64,000 nt of DNA from Nitrosopumilus sp. b1 (GTDB lineage Archaea > Thermoproteota > Nitrososphaeria > Nitrososphaerales > Nitrosopumilaceae), in NCBI RefSeq assembly GCF_014078545.1, contig NZ_MU078709.1, positions 1 to 64,000 on the forward strand. The letters run 5' to 3'. Below are positions 1 through 7,482 of the stretch, in pieces. Made by a program: the position numbers and the translations under genes. The notes beneath the pieces were generated by a model. That model had not been told where the DNA came from and searched no databases. It saw only the letters and a list, made by a program, of their open reading frames with translations. The number at the start of each line of letters is the position of its first letter. The stretch's first letter is position 1.

Positions 1-118
1 GCCCAATCCCCCATTGTATTGTATATTCAAAAAATTGCATTAAGTAGAGAGGAATTTTTCATATATTATGAAGCCCGTAATGGCACTAAATAGTAAAAAC
101 CAACCCCTTTTTGGACAG

Positions 119-502
119 CTATGAGCTAAATTTGATTATTTCCAGTATCTTTTTCATAATAACACCCTCATCTGCCTTTTTCTCAAATGAGACCAAAAGT
201 AGCAGGTGAGAATCAATTGGAATGGTTGCTCTTTTTACATTTTCATATGATGTGATAGAGTACTCTGGCTTTCCGAGATTTCCTTCTGGATCCAAACGTG
301 TGGCATGTCTTATGGATGACTTCATTACTGAAAATTGTAATCCAGAATCAGAAAGAAGTGGTGATATTCCATTTCTGTATTTTGCATCCAAGAGTTGTCC
401 ATGAGTTGTACATATTCCAACAAATCTTATAGAATCAGAGCACTCAAAGATCAAATCAAAATCTAAATCATGAACTAGTTGTTTTTTTGTCTGCTGTGCC
501 AT
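119..502 (-). CDS. Small roadblock/longin-like thaumarchaeal protein
   Basis: 127-residue soluble protein with no signal peptide or membrane segment. It alternates short strands and helices (IRFVGICTTHGQLLDAKYR near residues 25-43, a hydrophobic DSHLLLLVSFEKK strand near 97-109), the look of a roadblock/profilin-like sensor fold. It resembles the protein at 2430-2798, which has the same order of a 'VRFAGVINDRG' strand and a 'GEHLIIIS' strand, so the two are probably paralogues. Such proteins are common in Nitrosopumilaceae and have no established role. A regulatory or scaffolding function is inference only. Confidence 0.75.
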   Translation of the reverse strand: MAQQTKKQLVHDLDFDLIFECSDSIRFVGICTTHGQLLDAKYRNGISPLLSDSGLQFSVMKSSIRHATRLDPEGNLGKPEYSITSYENVKRATIPIDSHLLLLVSFEKKADEGVIMKKILEIIKFSS

Positions 503-641
503 ATGGTAGATAGTTTTTTTGCTAATTTAAGGAATTGCTTCCAAAAATGGAAACTATTACCACTAGAAAAAATATATTCAAAAAAAATTTTCTATATAGT
601 GGTACACCGACAGAAGTATTATTCAAAAAATAATAAAAAAA

Positions 642-1421
642 TTAGTTGCTTCCGATAATGAATACAACTGTTGCAGTTGTAGATACATCTTGATCGGAAG
701 AGAACACAGGTGTTGGTGCAGACTTCATTGCCATTCCTTCAGCCATGTCAAATGCTGCATACATTGGCATTGGTGAAGGCATACCAAATTCAGAGAGACT
801 CACATACTTTACACCAATGATGTGGTGTTCAAGTGGTGAAAGTGCCTTTTCTGCCTTTGATTTTGCATTTAGAACTGCTTTTGCCAAAAGATCATCTTTT
901 ACTTGTAGATGTTTTGCAGGAGACAAAGTAAAGTATACGCTATCAACTCTGTTGACACCGGATGACACAGCACTATCAATGATATCTGCTGCTAATCCAA
1001 GTTTTTTTGTATCAACATTTAGTATGTTTGATACTTTGTAGCCTACCAACTCTTGCTTGTAATGACCTGTAAGCTTTTCTTGATAGCTCTCATAGACAGG
1101 ATAAATGTTCAAAGATGACGTACTAATTTCATCTTCTGAGATTCCTGCAGACTTGATTGCAGTAACTACAGCATTCATCAATGAAGAGTTTGCTTCAAGT
1201 GCTTCTTTGGCAGTTTTTTCTTGAGTCTCTACTCCAAATGATAGGTGAAGTAGATCAGGTTCTACCTGTGTTGCTGCAGTACCAGTAACTGAGATTGTCT
1301 TTTCACGTGAAGGAAAAGGAGTAACCTCCTGTGCACTAGCTTCTGTTGGATATACAACGCTTAGTGTAACAGCTATTACAAGTACCGCAGTTATTGTTGC
1401 GATGAGTTGTTTGCTTTTCAT
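642..1421 (-). CDS. Secreted SIMPL (DUF541) domain protein
   Basis: 259 residues. A clear signal peptide covers about residues 1-30 (hydrophobic core IATITAVLVIAVTLSVVY, then ASAQ), followed by one SIMPL/DUF541 domain to the C terminus. The family hallmark 'ISVTGTAATQVEPDLLHLSFGV' region is present near 43-65, with the KYVSLSE and TATVVFII strands later. SIMPL proteins are extracytoplasmic, oligomeric and poorly understood; some have been tied to oxidative stress. The gene is transcribed away from the HTH regulator at 1515, and a 10-bp inverted repeat at 1453-1478 lies between them, so control by that neighbour is a fair inference. Confidence 0.9.
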   Translation of the reverse strand: MKSKQLIATITAVLVIAVTLSVVYPTEASAQEVTPFPSREKTISVTGTAATQVEPDLLHLSFGVETQEKTAKEALEANSSLMNAVVTAIKSAGISEDEISTSSLNIYPVYESYQEKLTGHYKQELVGYKVSNILNVDTKKLGLAADIIDSAVSSGVNRVDSVYFTLSPAKHLQVKDDLLAKAVLNAKSKAEKALSPLEHHIIGVKYVSLSEFGMPSPMPMYAAFDMAEGMAMKSAPTPVFSSDQDVSTTATVVFIIGSN

Positions 1422-1452
1422 CGATTAAGAGTAGATAGTTTTGAAGATAAGG

Positions 1453-1478
1453 TTTGATTAAAGTTCGATTTAATCAAA
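1453..1478. promoter_or_regulatory. Perfect inverted repeat in a divergent promoter
   Basis: TTTGATTAAA, six bases, then TTTAATCAAA: a perfect 10-bp inverted repeat in the 93-bp gap between the divergent SIMPL gene (start 1421) and the HTH regulator gene (start 1515). A TATA-like CCTTAATAAG at about 1481-1490 fits the regulator promoter, so the repeat sits just upstream of it. The location suggests an operator, possibly for the adjacent HTH protein. Confidence 0.55.
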
Positions 1479-1514
1479 ATCCTTAATAAGACATCGGGGT
1501 TTTCCACTGGTTTA

Positions 1515-2234
1515 ATGGCCTCAGAAGTAAAAGACGAAACAATGTCTATTTCAGACAAAGTAGAGATTCTCACCACAGAGGATGAAAAGATAAAGGCCAT
1601 AGGCGAGATACTAAGTTCTGATCCCAGCAGACAAATTCTCAAACTTCTCTTCAATGATTCATTGACTGCAAATCAACTTTCACAAAAGACAGGCTCCTCC
1701 TTACCGCTAACAATCTACCACCTTAAAAAAATGCAAGAGGCAGGTGTTGTAAAGATTACAAATGTTGGTAAAAACACAAAATCCCATGACATGAAATTTT
1801 ACACAATTGACAAGCTTGCAATAGTGATTTTGCCAACAGAGATGAAGGATCCTGCAAAGAAAAGCAAGTCATTGTTTAACTCATTTAATAGAATTCATAG
1901 GTTAGCTACTTTGGGTGCTGCCTGTGTTGCAGCATGGTTCTCATCTCAGTTCATTCAGAGCACAAAGACTGTTTCTGTAGATACAATTTCAGATGAAACC
2001 ATGCAGTTTTCTGCACCAGAGATGGCTCAAAGAGGCATGGAGGAGACTGCAATTGCAGGCTCTGAGATGGCAATTGAGAGCACCGAGATGGCAAGTGCTA
2101 AAATGGCACCAGCAGCTCCTGCACCACCAACAACAGGCGAACCAGTAATCGATATCTTTTGGTCCGTAATTGTTGTGCTATCCATTGTAATTATCGGACT
2201 GACAATTGAGATCGGAATAAAAAGTAGAAAATAA
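1515..2234 (+). CDS. ArsR-type winged-helix regulator with C-terminal membrane segment
   Basis: 239 residues. Residues about 28-110 form a winged helix-turn-helix (IGEILSSDPSRQILKLLF, then SLTANQLSQKTGSSLPLTIYHLKKMQEAGVV), as in ArsR-like archaeal regulators. A weakly hydrophobic stretch near 131-150 is followed by a low-complexity Met/Ala/Glu/Pro-rich region, and a confident transmembrane helix lies near 212-235 (SVIVVLSIVIIGLTIEI). It would therefore be a membrane-tethered DNA-binding protein, perhaps sensing envelope state. It is divergent from the SIMPL gene with a palindrome between them. No metal-binding Cys cluster is visible, so an arsenic or metal role is not supported. Confidence 0.85.
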   Translation: MASEVKDETMSISDKVEILTTEDEKIKAIGEILSSDPSRQILKLLFNDSLTANQLSQKTGSSLPLTIYHLKKMQEAGVVKITNVGKNTKSHDMKFYTIDKLAIVILPTEMKDPAKKSKSLFNSFNRIHRLATLGAACVAAWFSSQFIQSTKTVSVDTISDETMQFSAPEMAQRGMEETAIAGSEMAIESTEMASAKMAPAAPAPPTTGEPVIDIFWSVIVVLSIVIIGLTIEIGIKSRK

Positions 2235-2313
2235 TGTTTCCAGTTTTTGGTATCTGTTGTGAAATTTAGTTAATTCATCTCTGTTTTATCCCAGTAATTT
2301 GCTTACGGAAAGA

Positions 2314-2373
2314 ATGGCAGCAAAGAAAAAAGCAGCAGCAACCAAGAAAAAAGCAGCAGCAAAGAAAAAATAA
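2314..2373 (+). CDS. 19-residue Lys/Ala peptide (histone H1 tail-like)
   Basis: ATG-initiated ORF of 20 codons giving MAAKKKAAATKKKAAAKKK and a stop. Composition is only Lys, Ala, one Thr and Met, built from near-perfect AAAKKK/AAATKKK units, like the basic tails of H1-type and HU-type DNA-binding proteins. A TATA-like TTTTATCCC lies about 26 nt upstream, right for a leaderless archaeal transcript, and a hairpin plus T-tract follows the stop. Whether it is translated cannot be shown here. Confidence 0.5.
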   Translation: MAAKKKAAATKKKAAAKKK

Positions 2374-2375
2374 AC

Positions 2376-2410
2376 GAGATCATAAAACTTAGATCTCAGT
2401 TTTCCTTTTT
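2376..2410 (+). terminator. Hairpin followed by T-tracts
   Basis: GAGATC (2376-2381) and GATCTC (2392-2397) form a 6-bp stem with a 10-nt loop, followed by AGTTTTCCTTTTTT. It lies three bases after the stop codon of the Lys/Ala peptide, so it plausibly ends that short transcript. Archaeal termination depends mostly on the T-tract; the hairpin may be incidental. Confidence 0.45.
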
Positions 2411-2429
2411 TCAATAATTATTTTTCAAT

Positions 2430-2798
2430 TTACAATCCAAATAATTTTCCACATAGTCCAGTAATCTCAGAAACACTACTATCAGGCTCTGCTGAAATTA
2501 TGATGAGGTGCTCACCCATTGGGATGCTGATCATGAGAACCTTTTCTCTTTTTGAGGCAATAAAGGAAATTGAACCCAAAATTTCATCATCCTCTTTTCT
2601 CATAGAATGCTCTAAAACCAATTCGTTAAATCGCATCTTTCTTCGGGCATCAGTATCATACAGCTTTATTCCAGTCTTAATATCACCTGCAACCATATTT
2701 CCACGATCATTTATGACTCCTGCAAATCTTACTTTTGGATGTTCAACAAGCTTATCACATGCTTCATCTAATTTTTTTACTTCTTCGGCAGACAGCAC
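2430..2798 (-). CDS. Small roadblock/longin-like thaumarchaeal protein
   Basis: 122-residue soluble protein resembling the one at 119-502: an N-terminal helix (EEVKKLDEACDKLVE), the strand-turn VRFAGVINDRGNMVAG near residues 23-38, a central helix pair, then VLMISIPMGEHLIIISAE near 87-104. This strand/helix order is typical of roadblock/LC7-type or profilin-like sensor folds. No catalytic motif is present. Two such paralogues within 2.5 kb suggest a small local family. Function unknown. Confidence 0.75.
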   Translation of the reverse strand: MLSAEEVKKLDEACDKLVEHPKVRFAGVINDRGNMVAGDIKTGIKLYDTDARRKMRFNELVLEHSMRKEDDEILGSISFIASKREKVLMISIPMGEHLIIISAEPDSSVSEITGLCGKLFGL

Positions 2799-2864
2799 AG
2801 TATAAGAAAATTCGTTTTAAGATTAAAGTATTTTTCAAAATATCAAGAAAAAGAATTAGATAAA

Positions 2865-2960
2865 TTATTCTGATGCATCTTTCATGCAATCTGATGAGCA
2901 ATAATTTTCATCATAACCCAAATCATACTTTTGTCCACAAAACTGGCATGTTTTTTGCAT
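2865..2960 (-). CDS. 31-residue CxxC zinc-finger microprotein
   Basis: Hand-read ORF starting MQKTCQFCGQKY and ending at a TAA, with two pairs: CQFC near residues 5-8 and C-S-S-D-C near 21-25. This is a compact treble-clef or zinc-ribbon layout of the TRASH-like kind. A TATA-like GCTTAATTATT lies about 26-36 nt upstream. It fills the space between two annotated-size genes. The function is unknown; zinc binding follows from the Cys spacing. Confidence 0.6.
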   Translation of the reverse strand: MQKTCQFCGQKYDLGYDENYCSSDCMKDASE

Positions 2961-3075
2961 TTTATTTTTAAAATAATTTCCAAATAATTAAGCAAAATCT
3001 TCCAAAAATGGAAATTGCTTCCTAGAAAAATGAATTATCCAGAAGATACTTAACCAGAAAGAAAAAACCTCCATC

Positions 3076-3387
3076 ATGACACAATTAAAGCTCAAAGGTT
3101 CCGGAGGTTATGTCATAGCTGATGTAACTGAGATTCAGGCAAAGAAGGCAGATCTAGGCGTTGGAGAGTTATTTTTGGCACCGCTTGGAAGAATAGAAGA
3201 GAGTAAAATTTCAAAATATTTTTGCAAGAATTGTGACGCTGAATTTGATAATTCACCAAAAATTGAATTTGAGAATCCGAATGAGACTGTTGCAGAAGGA
3301 ATGATTCTAAAAGAAAGAGGACATTATGCATGTGAAAAATGCAATGGTGTGATTGGTGAGTATAGAGAGTTTTCAAAGACAGAATGA
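3076..3387 (+). CDS. Zinc-ribbon protein, paralogue of the N-terminal part of 25583-26449
   Basis: 103 residues. N-terminal LKLKGSGGYVIADVTEIQAKKADLG and a zinc ribbon formed by YFCKNCDAEF (about 49-58) and YACEKCNGVIGEYREF (about 84-99). It aligns across its whole length with residues 1-110 of the 288-residue protein at 25583 (shared SGGYI/V, LFLAPxGR, ISKYFC, NPNE and EYREF), so the two are paralogues; the other adds a Pro-rich linker, a PRC-like barrel and a second ribbon. The molecular role is not known. It converges with the following gene, 4 bp apart. Confidence 0.8.
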   Translation: MTQLKLKGSGGYVIADVTEIQAKKADLGVGELFLAPLGRIEESKISKYFCKNCDAEFDNSPKIEFENPNETVAEGMILKERGHYACEKCNGVIGEYREFSKTE

Positions 3388-3391
3388 AAAG

Positions 3392-4594
3392 CTAGTTGAA
3401 AATTTTATTTTGTATTAAAAATTCCAAAGACTGTGTAAACTCTTCATCAGTGATTAATCCTTGCGACCACCAACCTGCAGAATTTTTGAACCATTTTGGA
3501 ATTTTAAAATCTTGATCAGATTCTGTGTTAATGAAATCTTCTTCAATTAAAAAGTCGACACCATTGATGAAACTTTTTTCATCAATCATTCCAGAGGACC
3601 AGGCAGCAGCTCTATCTTTTACCCATAGTGGGATAACTGTGTTGTCAAACTCATAGTTTTCACTGAACCCATTTATTTTTAAAACTCCGTTTGAGTATGG
3701 TTCAACAGTATATGCCACATGCCAGTTTCCCATCTCATCAATACTTTGTAGAAATTCAACTTGCTCACCATTTAGTGTAACATCGAATTTTTCATCCACA
3801 GATGAGACTGGAAACTCAAAATTTGCATATGTCTCAATTGGGTAGCTATTCTGCATTCTCATCGTTAGTTCTGTTCCTTTATCGTTAAACTCTGCATAAG
3901 CATACCAAGCACCAGAGTCATATCGGAAAAAGAAGCGCTCATCATTACGAGTTGTGGATACAGGAATTATTGTATCATCAGCTGGAGCAAAGCAACTGTA
4001 GTACAAAACTTGAGATGATACAGATGGGTCAGGATACATGGCAAATTCAGCAATTTCACCAGGCCCAAGATTTGTTATCGGTACTGCATTTTGTCCTACA
4101 TCTAGAACAACGTTTCCTTTACCATGAATTACAGCAAGCAGTTTTACATCAGAAATTGTTTTTTCACTAGTGTTAATCACTCTCCCTGTTACGTGACCAT
4201 CATCATGCACAACAAGGGTATTATCATAAATTACTTCTAACCCAGGGGCTTCATTGAAACCTACAATAAAATCAATTTCAGCCTCGTTTAGGATAGGATT
4301 AGCTGTTTTTACCTCAGGAAATTTGAATTTGAAAGGCAAGTCTTTTGATGGCATGATATTGACATATGGAAAATCCCTTTTGATAATTTCATCACCATCA
4401 AGAATTGTAATAGATATTGTTGGAATCACAGGATATGATTCCCAGTTTCTAATAGCCCCAACAACAGTGTAGATTCCATCACTATCAAAATAACCAACAT
4501 ATTCTTTTTCAGGAATGAATACCTCTGCATATGCAAATTGCGAAAAAAAGAATATGCCAAATACAAAAACGATAATGATTGAAAGTGATGTCAC
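3392..4594 (-). CDS. Secreted protein with two C-terminal Trp-rich modules
   Basis: 400 residues. A signal peptide spans about 1-23 (SIIIVFVFGIFFFSQFAYA). The mature part up to about residue 315 is beta-rich, with FxxR/transglutaminase-like Ig-type strands, and contains no recognisable enzyme motif. The C terminus has two copies of a ~35-residue module: VPLWVKDRAAAWSSGMIDEK and IPKWFKNSAGWWSQGLITDE, each followed by a helix ending in the 'FLI' type. The same module occurs in the three secreted genes downstream (5566, 7483 and 9563). Probably exported and envelope-associated; function unknown. Confidence 0.8.
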   Translation of the reverse strand: MTSLSIIIVFVFGIFFFSQFAYAEVFIPEKEYVGYFDSDGIYTVVGAIRNWESYPVIPTISITILDGDEIIKRDFPYVNIMPSKDLPFKFKFPEVKTANPILNEAEIDFIVGFNEAPGLEVIYDNTLVVHDDGHVTGRVINTSEKTISDVKLLAVIHGKGNVVLDVGQNAVPITNLGPGEIAEFAMYPDPSVSSQVLYYSCFAPADDTIIPVSTTRNDERFFFRYDSGAWYAYAEFNDKGTELTMRMQNSYPIETYANFEFPVSSVDEKFDVTLNGEQVEFLQSIDEMGNWHVAYTVEPYSNGVLKINGFSENYEFDNTVIPLWVKDRAAAWSSGMIDEKSFINGVDFLIEEDFINTESDQDFKIPKWFKNSAGWWSQGLITDEEFTQSLEFLIQNKIFN

Positions 4595-4605
4595 AGTGTT
4601 ATTTG

Positions 4606-5124
4606 TTATAACGCGTTAATAATATCTTCCAGTCCGGTTGCAGGCTTATCTAATAGTCCAGGCTGATAATCTTCGATAAGCTTATCTACAGATTCCCTGT
4701 CATTGATAAGAAAAATTTTCTTTCTATCCTGTAATGACAATGATAAGATTCCCTCATCAACTAGCTGTGATACATAAAATGATACCGTAGATGGTGCCTT
4801 GTTTACTTTATCTACAATTTCATTAAATGACAAACCCTCTTTGTTAATCATCAAGCTGTGAATAATTTTTCTTGTAGTGGTACGTCTTAGATTTTTGATA
4901 ATCTTGGAATCTGTTTCAGATACTTCTAATGGATAGAATCTAGTCTGTCTTGGTTCACGAACAACCTGCACTAGTCCAGATTTTACAAGTTTGTCCAAAT
5001 AGTGACTCAGTACACCGTTTTTTAGACCAGTAAAACGCATAATCTCTCTGTACTTTATTCCAGGGTTTTTTTCTATAACCTGAATCAAATGTGTGGTTCT
5101 TTCATTAGTCATTTCTAAATACAC
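4606..5124 (-). CDS. Double winged-helix transcriptional regulator
   Basis: 172 residues with two successive winged HTH domains: residues about 8-70 (HLIQVIEKNPGIKYREIM, GLKNGVLSHYLDKLVKSGLV) and about 85-150 (RKIIHSLMINKEGLSFNEIV, APSTVSFYVSQLVDEGIL). Tandem wHTH proteins of this kind in archaea regulate transcription, often of membrane functions. It overlaps the 3' end of the upstream membrane protein gene (5105-5497) by about 20 bp, so the two are translationally linked. A second in-frame Met four codons in is an alternative start. The target is unknown; the membrane partner suggests a sensor-regulator pair. Confidence 0.85.
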   Translation of the reverse strand: MYLEMTNERTTHLIQVIEKNPGIKYREIMRFTGLKNGVLSHYLDKLVKSGLVQVVREPRQTRFYPLEVSETDSKIIKNLRRTTTRKIIHSLMINKEGLSFNEIVDKVNKAPSTVSFYVSQLVDEGILSLSLQDRKKIFLINDRESVDKLIEDYQPGLLDKPATGLEDIINAL

Positions 5125-5497
5125 CCATAGCCAACAAGCCCAAGCTCATTATCATTAAAAGGTGGCCAACCTCTAATAAAGCTAGATCACCCAAGTTATA
5201 CACATTTGGCCATGTTGCATCAAGCAAAGTAACTATTTCTGCCACAATAAAAGTGGAGAATGCAAAAATTGTTATCAATAGTCTTTTTGAGTGAAGCCTG
5301 ACATATGCCATGACACTTAGTATTGTAAGAAAAGTAGCCAAAGTTATTCCGCCAACGTGCAAGAGAATGTGTGCAATATGGAAACCATGAAAGATATGAG
5401 GCAAGATTACAGGTGCTGCAAGAATTCCTACCACTCCTGCAACCACAATACTAAACAGGGTTGATTTTCTCTCTAAGATCTGACTGGGCCTAAACAA
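5105..5497 (-). CDS. His-rich four-helix membrane protein
   Basis: 130 residues with about four hydrophobic helices (near 15-35, 44-66, 72-92 and 105-125). His residues cluster at the first loop and second helix (ILPHIFHGFHIAHILLHVGG), with another in LLEVGHLLMIM; these could bind a metal or heme, but that is inference. The gene overlaps the downstream double-HTH gene, suggesting one operon in which this may be the membrane signal input. No named family recognised. Confidence 0.75.
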   Translation of the reverse strand: MFRPSQILERKSTLFSIVVAGVVGILAAPVILPHIFHGFHIAHILLHVGGITLATFLTILSVMAYVRLHSKRLLITIFAFSTFIVAEIVTLLDATWPNVYNLGDLALLEVGHLLMIMSLGLLAMGVFRND

Positions 5498-5565
5498 GTA
5501 ATTACAATGACTCTTCTAGGAATTTAAAAAAACTGGTTCAAATATCGAAAAATCTGGCTTATTGA

Positions 5566-7452
5566 CTAGCTTCCTACCCTTATGATCCCGTTTGTTATCA
5601 TCCATTCAACCCCCTGCAAAAATTCAGAATTTGACAAAGTTCCATCAGACCACCATTTAGCGTTTGTTCGAAGCCAGCTAGGAATTGTAGTTTCAGTGCT
5701 TTCTTGTGTAGTAACAGATGCAGGAACGTTGATAATTTTTTCATTTATCAAATATTCTAATCCAGTTGCAAAGTCTTTGTCTGAGATTTGTTCATCAGAC
5801 CACCATTTAGCATTATTCTTAACCCATTGTGGGATATCATCTGATGCATTCTTTACAGAAACACTTCCAATCATCCAAGGATGTAATGTACAGAAATAAT
5901 CAAAACTACCTGCAGATGAAAACTTGTATGAAAAACTTTGTTTGCTTGCGATGATTTCACTATCAAAAACACCTGAAGGTCCAGATGACGGAATTCCGGA
6001 TGTTACAGTATGAGCAGCATTATCATTGTTTTTCCAAACTACAATTTGATTTTGTTGAACTGTTAATGATGTTGGCTCATAACATGAATCATTTCTTTCA
6101 CATCCAGGAGATGAGGATCCAGATCTGATTGAGACTTCGTGATCTCCTGTTGTAGTAGTTTTAGCTTCGGATACCCTAAATGAAAATTCTCCAGAGGTAT
6201 CAAAATTGTTTACATTAGAAATTTTTACTATAGCTGCACCTGTAGTGTCAAAATTTACCTTAATGGAATCCTTGCCATCGGGTGTCTCTCTTTGTGTTTG
6301 AGATTTTACAGTTTTACCATTTAGTAACACATCTAGATCGTATGATATCTGTGGTATCAATGCATTAGATACAGGATCATGAAATTCAATGTTCAATGTA
6401 ACATCATTATTTGGATTGATTTTCCCCTTTGGATTCAACCAAAAATGAAACTTCCAGTCTTCTTGAGATGATAGTTTGATTGATTTTTCTCCTTCTTCTA
6501 GAATTGCATCGCTCTTTTCTACTTCTCGTGGATTCCCAGATTCAATTCCAAAGACTATTCTGTCACGCTGATTTGCAGGGATTTGGTCATAGAGTTTGAG
6601 TAATTTTTGAGTAGGAATCAAAAAATGAACTACTATTTCTTCATCACCTGAACGATCTATTGTTCCTAGAATCGAAATATCATTTACAGTCATCAAGATA
6701 TCGTGATTGTTAAATTCAGTAATTGACTTTGGGATGTAATACTCTGCATGAACAAAGGGTATCTTTTCAATGAATTTTTTGTCCCAATTAAAGGGCATGA
6801 GTGCAGTTAATTTTTTATTTTTCTCATCAAAGGAAAATTCTTCAATCTTATCAAAATATGTGGCAAACATTAGGTGATATTTTTTATTTTTAATGTCAAT
6901 CTCGAATGGAATATACTCACCAATCGTAAGTAAAGTTTCAAAAGTTCTATCATTACCAGAGATAGTTTTTCCGTTAATTGAGAGAATTGTGACTTTAACG
7001 TTTACTAATCCTCCTTCTAGAAATAATGGGCCGTTAATCACAAGCGGATTTGCATTTGTTCCAATCAATTTTCCGTTAGGGGTTTTTTCTCCAGAATAAT
7101 TTAGCTTTGAATCTGGAATGATCTTTATTGGTAATTGTTGTTCTGGTGAGAATGCATCAAATGATGCAATTATGTCATTTGACTGTCCATCATGTATTTC
7201 TATGTTATACTCTATGGATGAGATAGAATTCATAGAGTTTACATTGATAGTAGTAACAGAAAAATCGATCTCATCCTCATCTCCCTTTAGTACATCGGGA
7301 TTAGTTTCAACTTTGACTTTGAGATAGTCATTTCCTATCTTTATTGATTCACTCTCAACACTTCCCAACCCATGTCCATATACCTCACTGGTTCCAGCTA
7401 TCAGAATTAATGAAATAATTCCAAGAAGAAAGTAATTTTTCAAAGTTATCAA
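5566..7452 (-). CDS. Secreted cupredoxin protein with two Trp-rich modules
   Basis: 628 residues. Signal peptide about 1-26 (FLLGIISLILIAGTSEVYGHG). Residues to about 430 are beta-rich and resemble those of the 660-residue neighbour. A plastocyanin-type cupredoxin domain follows at about 440-540: AAHTVTSG gives the first His ligand, and DYFCTLHPWMIGSV supplies Cys, His and Met, so all four type-1 copper ligands are present. The C terminus carries two modules, IPQWVKNNAKWWSDEQISDK and IPSWLRTNAKWWSDGTLSNS. It probably acts outside the membrane, perhaps in electron transfer or copper binding; many thaumarchaeal exported redox proteins are of this kind. Confidence 0.85.
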   Translation of the reverse strand: MITLKNYFLLGIISLILIAGTSEVYGHGLGSVESESIKIGNDYLKVKVETNPDVLKGDEDEIDFSVTTINVNSMNSISSIEYNIEIHDGQSNDIIASFDAFSPEQQLPIKIIPDSKLNYSGEKTPNGKLIGTNANPLVINGPLFLEGGLVNVKVTILSINGKTISGNDRTFETLLTIGEYIPFEIDIKNKKYHLMFATYFDKIEEFSFDEKNKKLTALMPFNWDKKFIEKIPFVHAEYYIPKSITEFNNHDILMTVNDISILGTIDRSGDEEIVVHFLIPTQKLLKLYDQIPANQRDRIVFGIESGNPREVEKSDAILEEGEKSIKLSSQEDWKFHFWLNPKGKINPNNDVTLNIEFHDPVSNALIPQISYDLDVLLNGKTVKSQTQRETPDGKDSIKVNFDTTGAAIVKISNVNNFDTSGEFSFRVSEAKTTTTGDHEVSIRSGSSSPGCERNDSCYEPTSLTVQQNQIVVWKNNDNAAHTVTSGIPSSGPSGVFDSEIIASKQSFSYKFSSAGSFDYFCTLHPWMIGSVSVKNASDDIPQWVKNNAKWWSDEQISDKDFATGLEYLINEKIINVPASVTTQESTETTIPSWLRTNAKWWSDGTLSNSEFLQGVEWMITNGIIRVGS

Positions 7453-7482
7453 TTTAGAATGATTTCAAGCTCACAAAAAGGT

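Noticed and set aside
1-118. Possible gene at the left edge
   Set aside because: No frame of meaningful length, SD or TATA arrangement.
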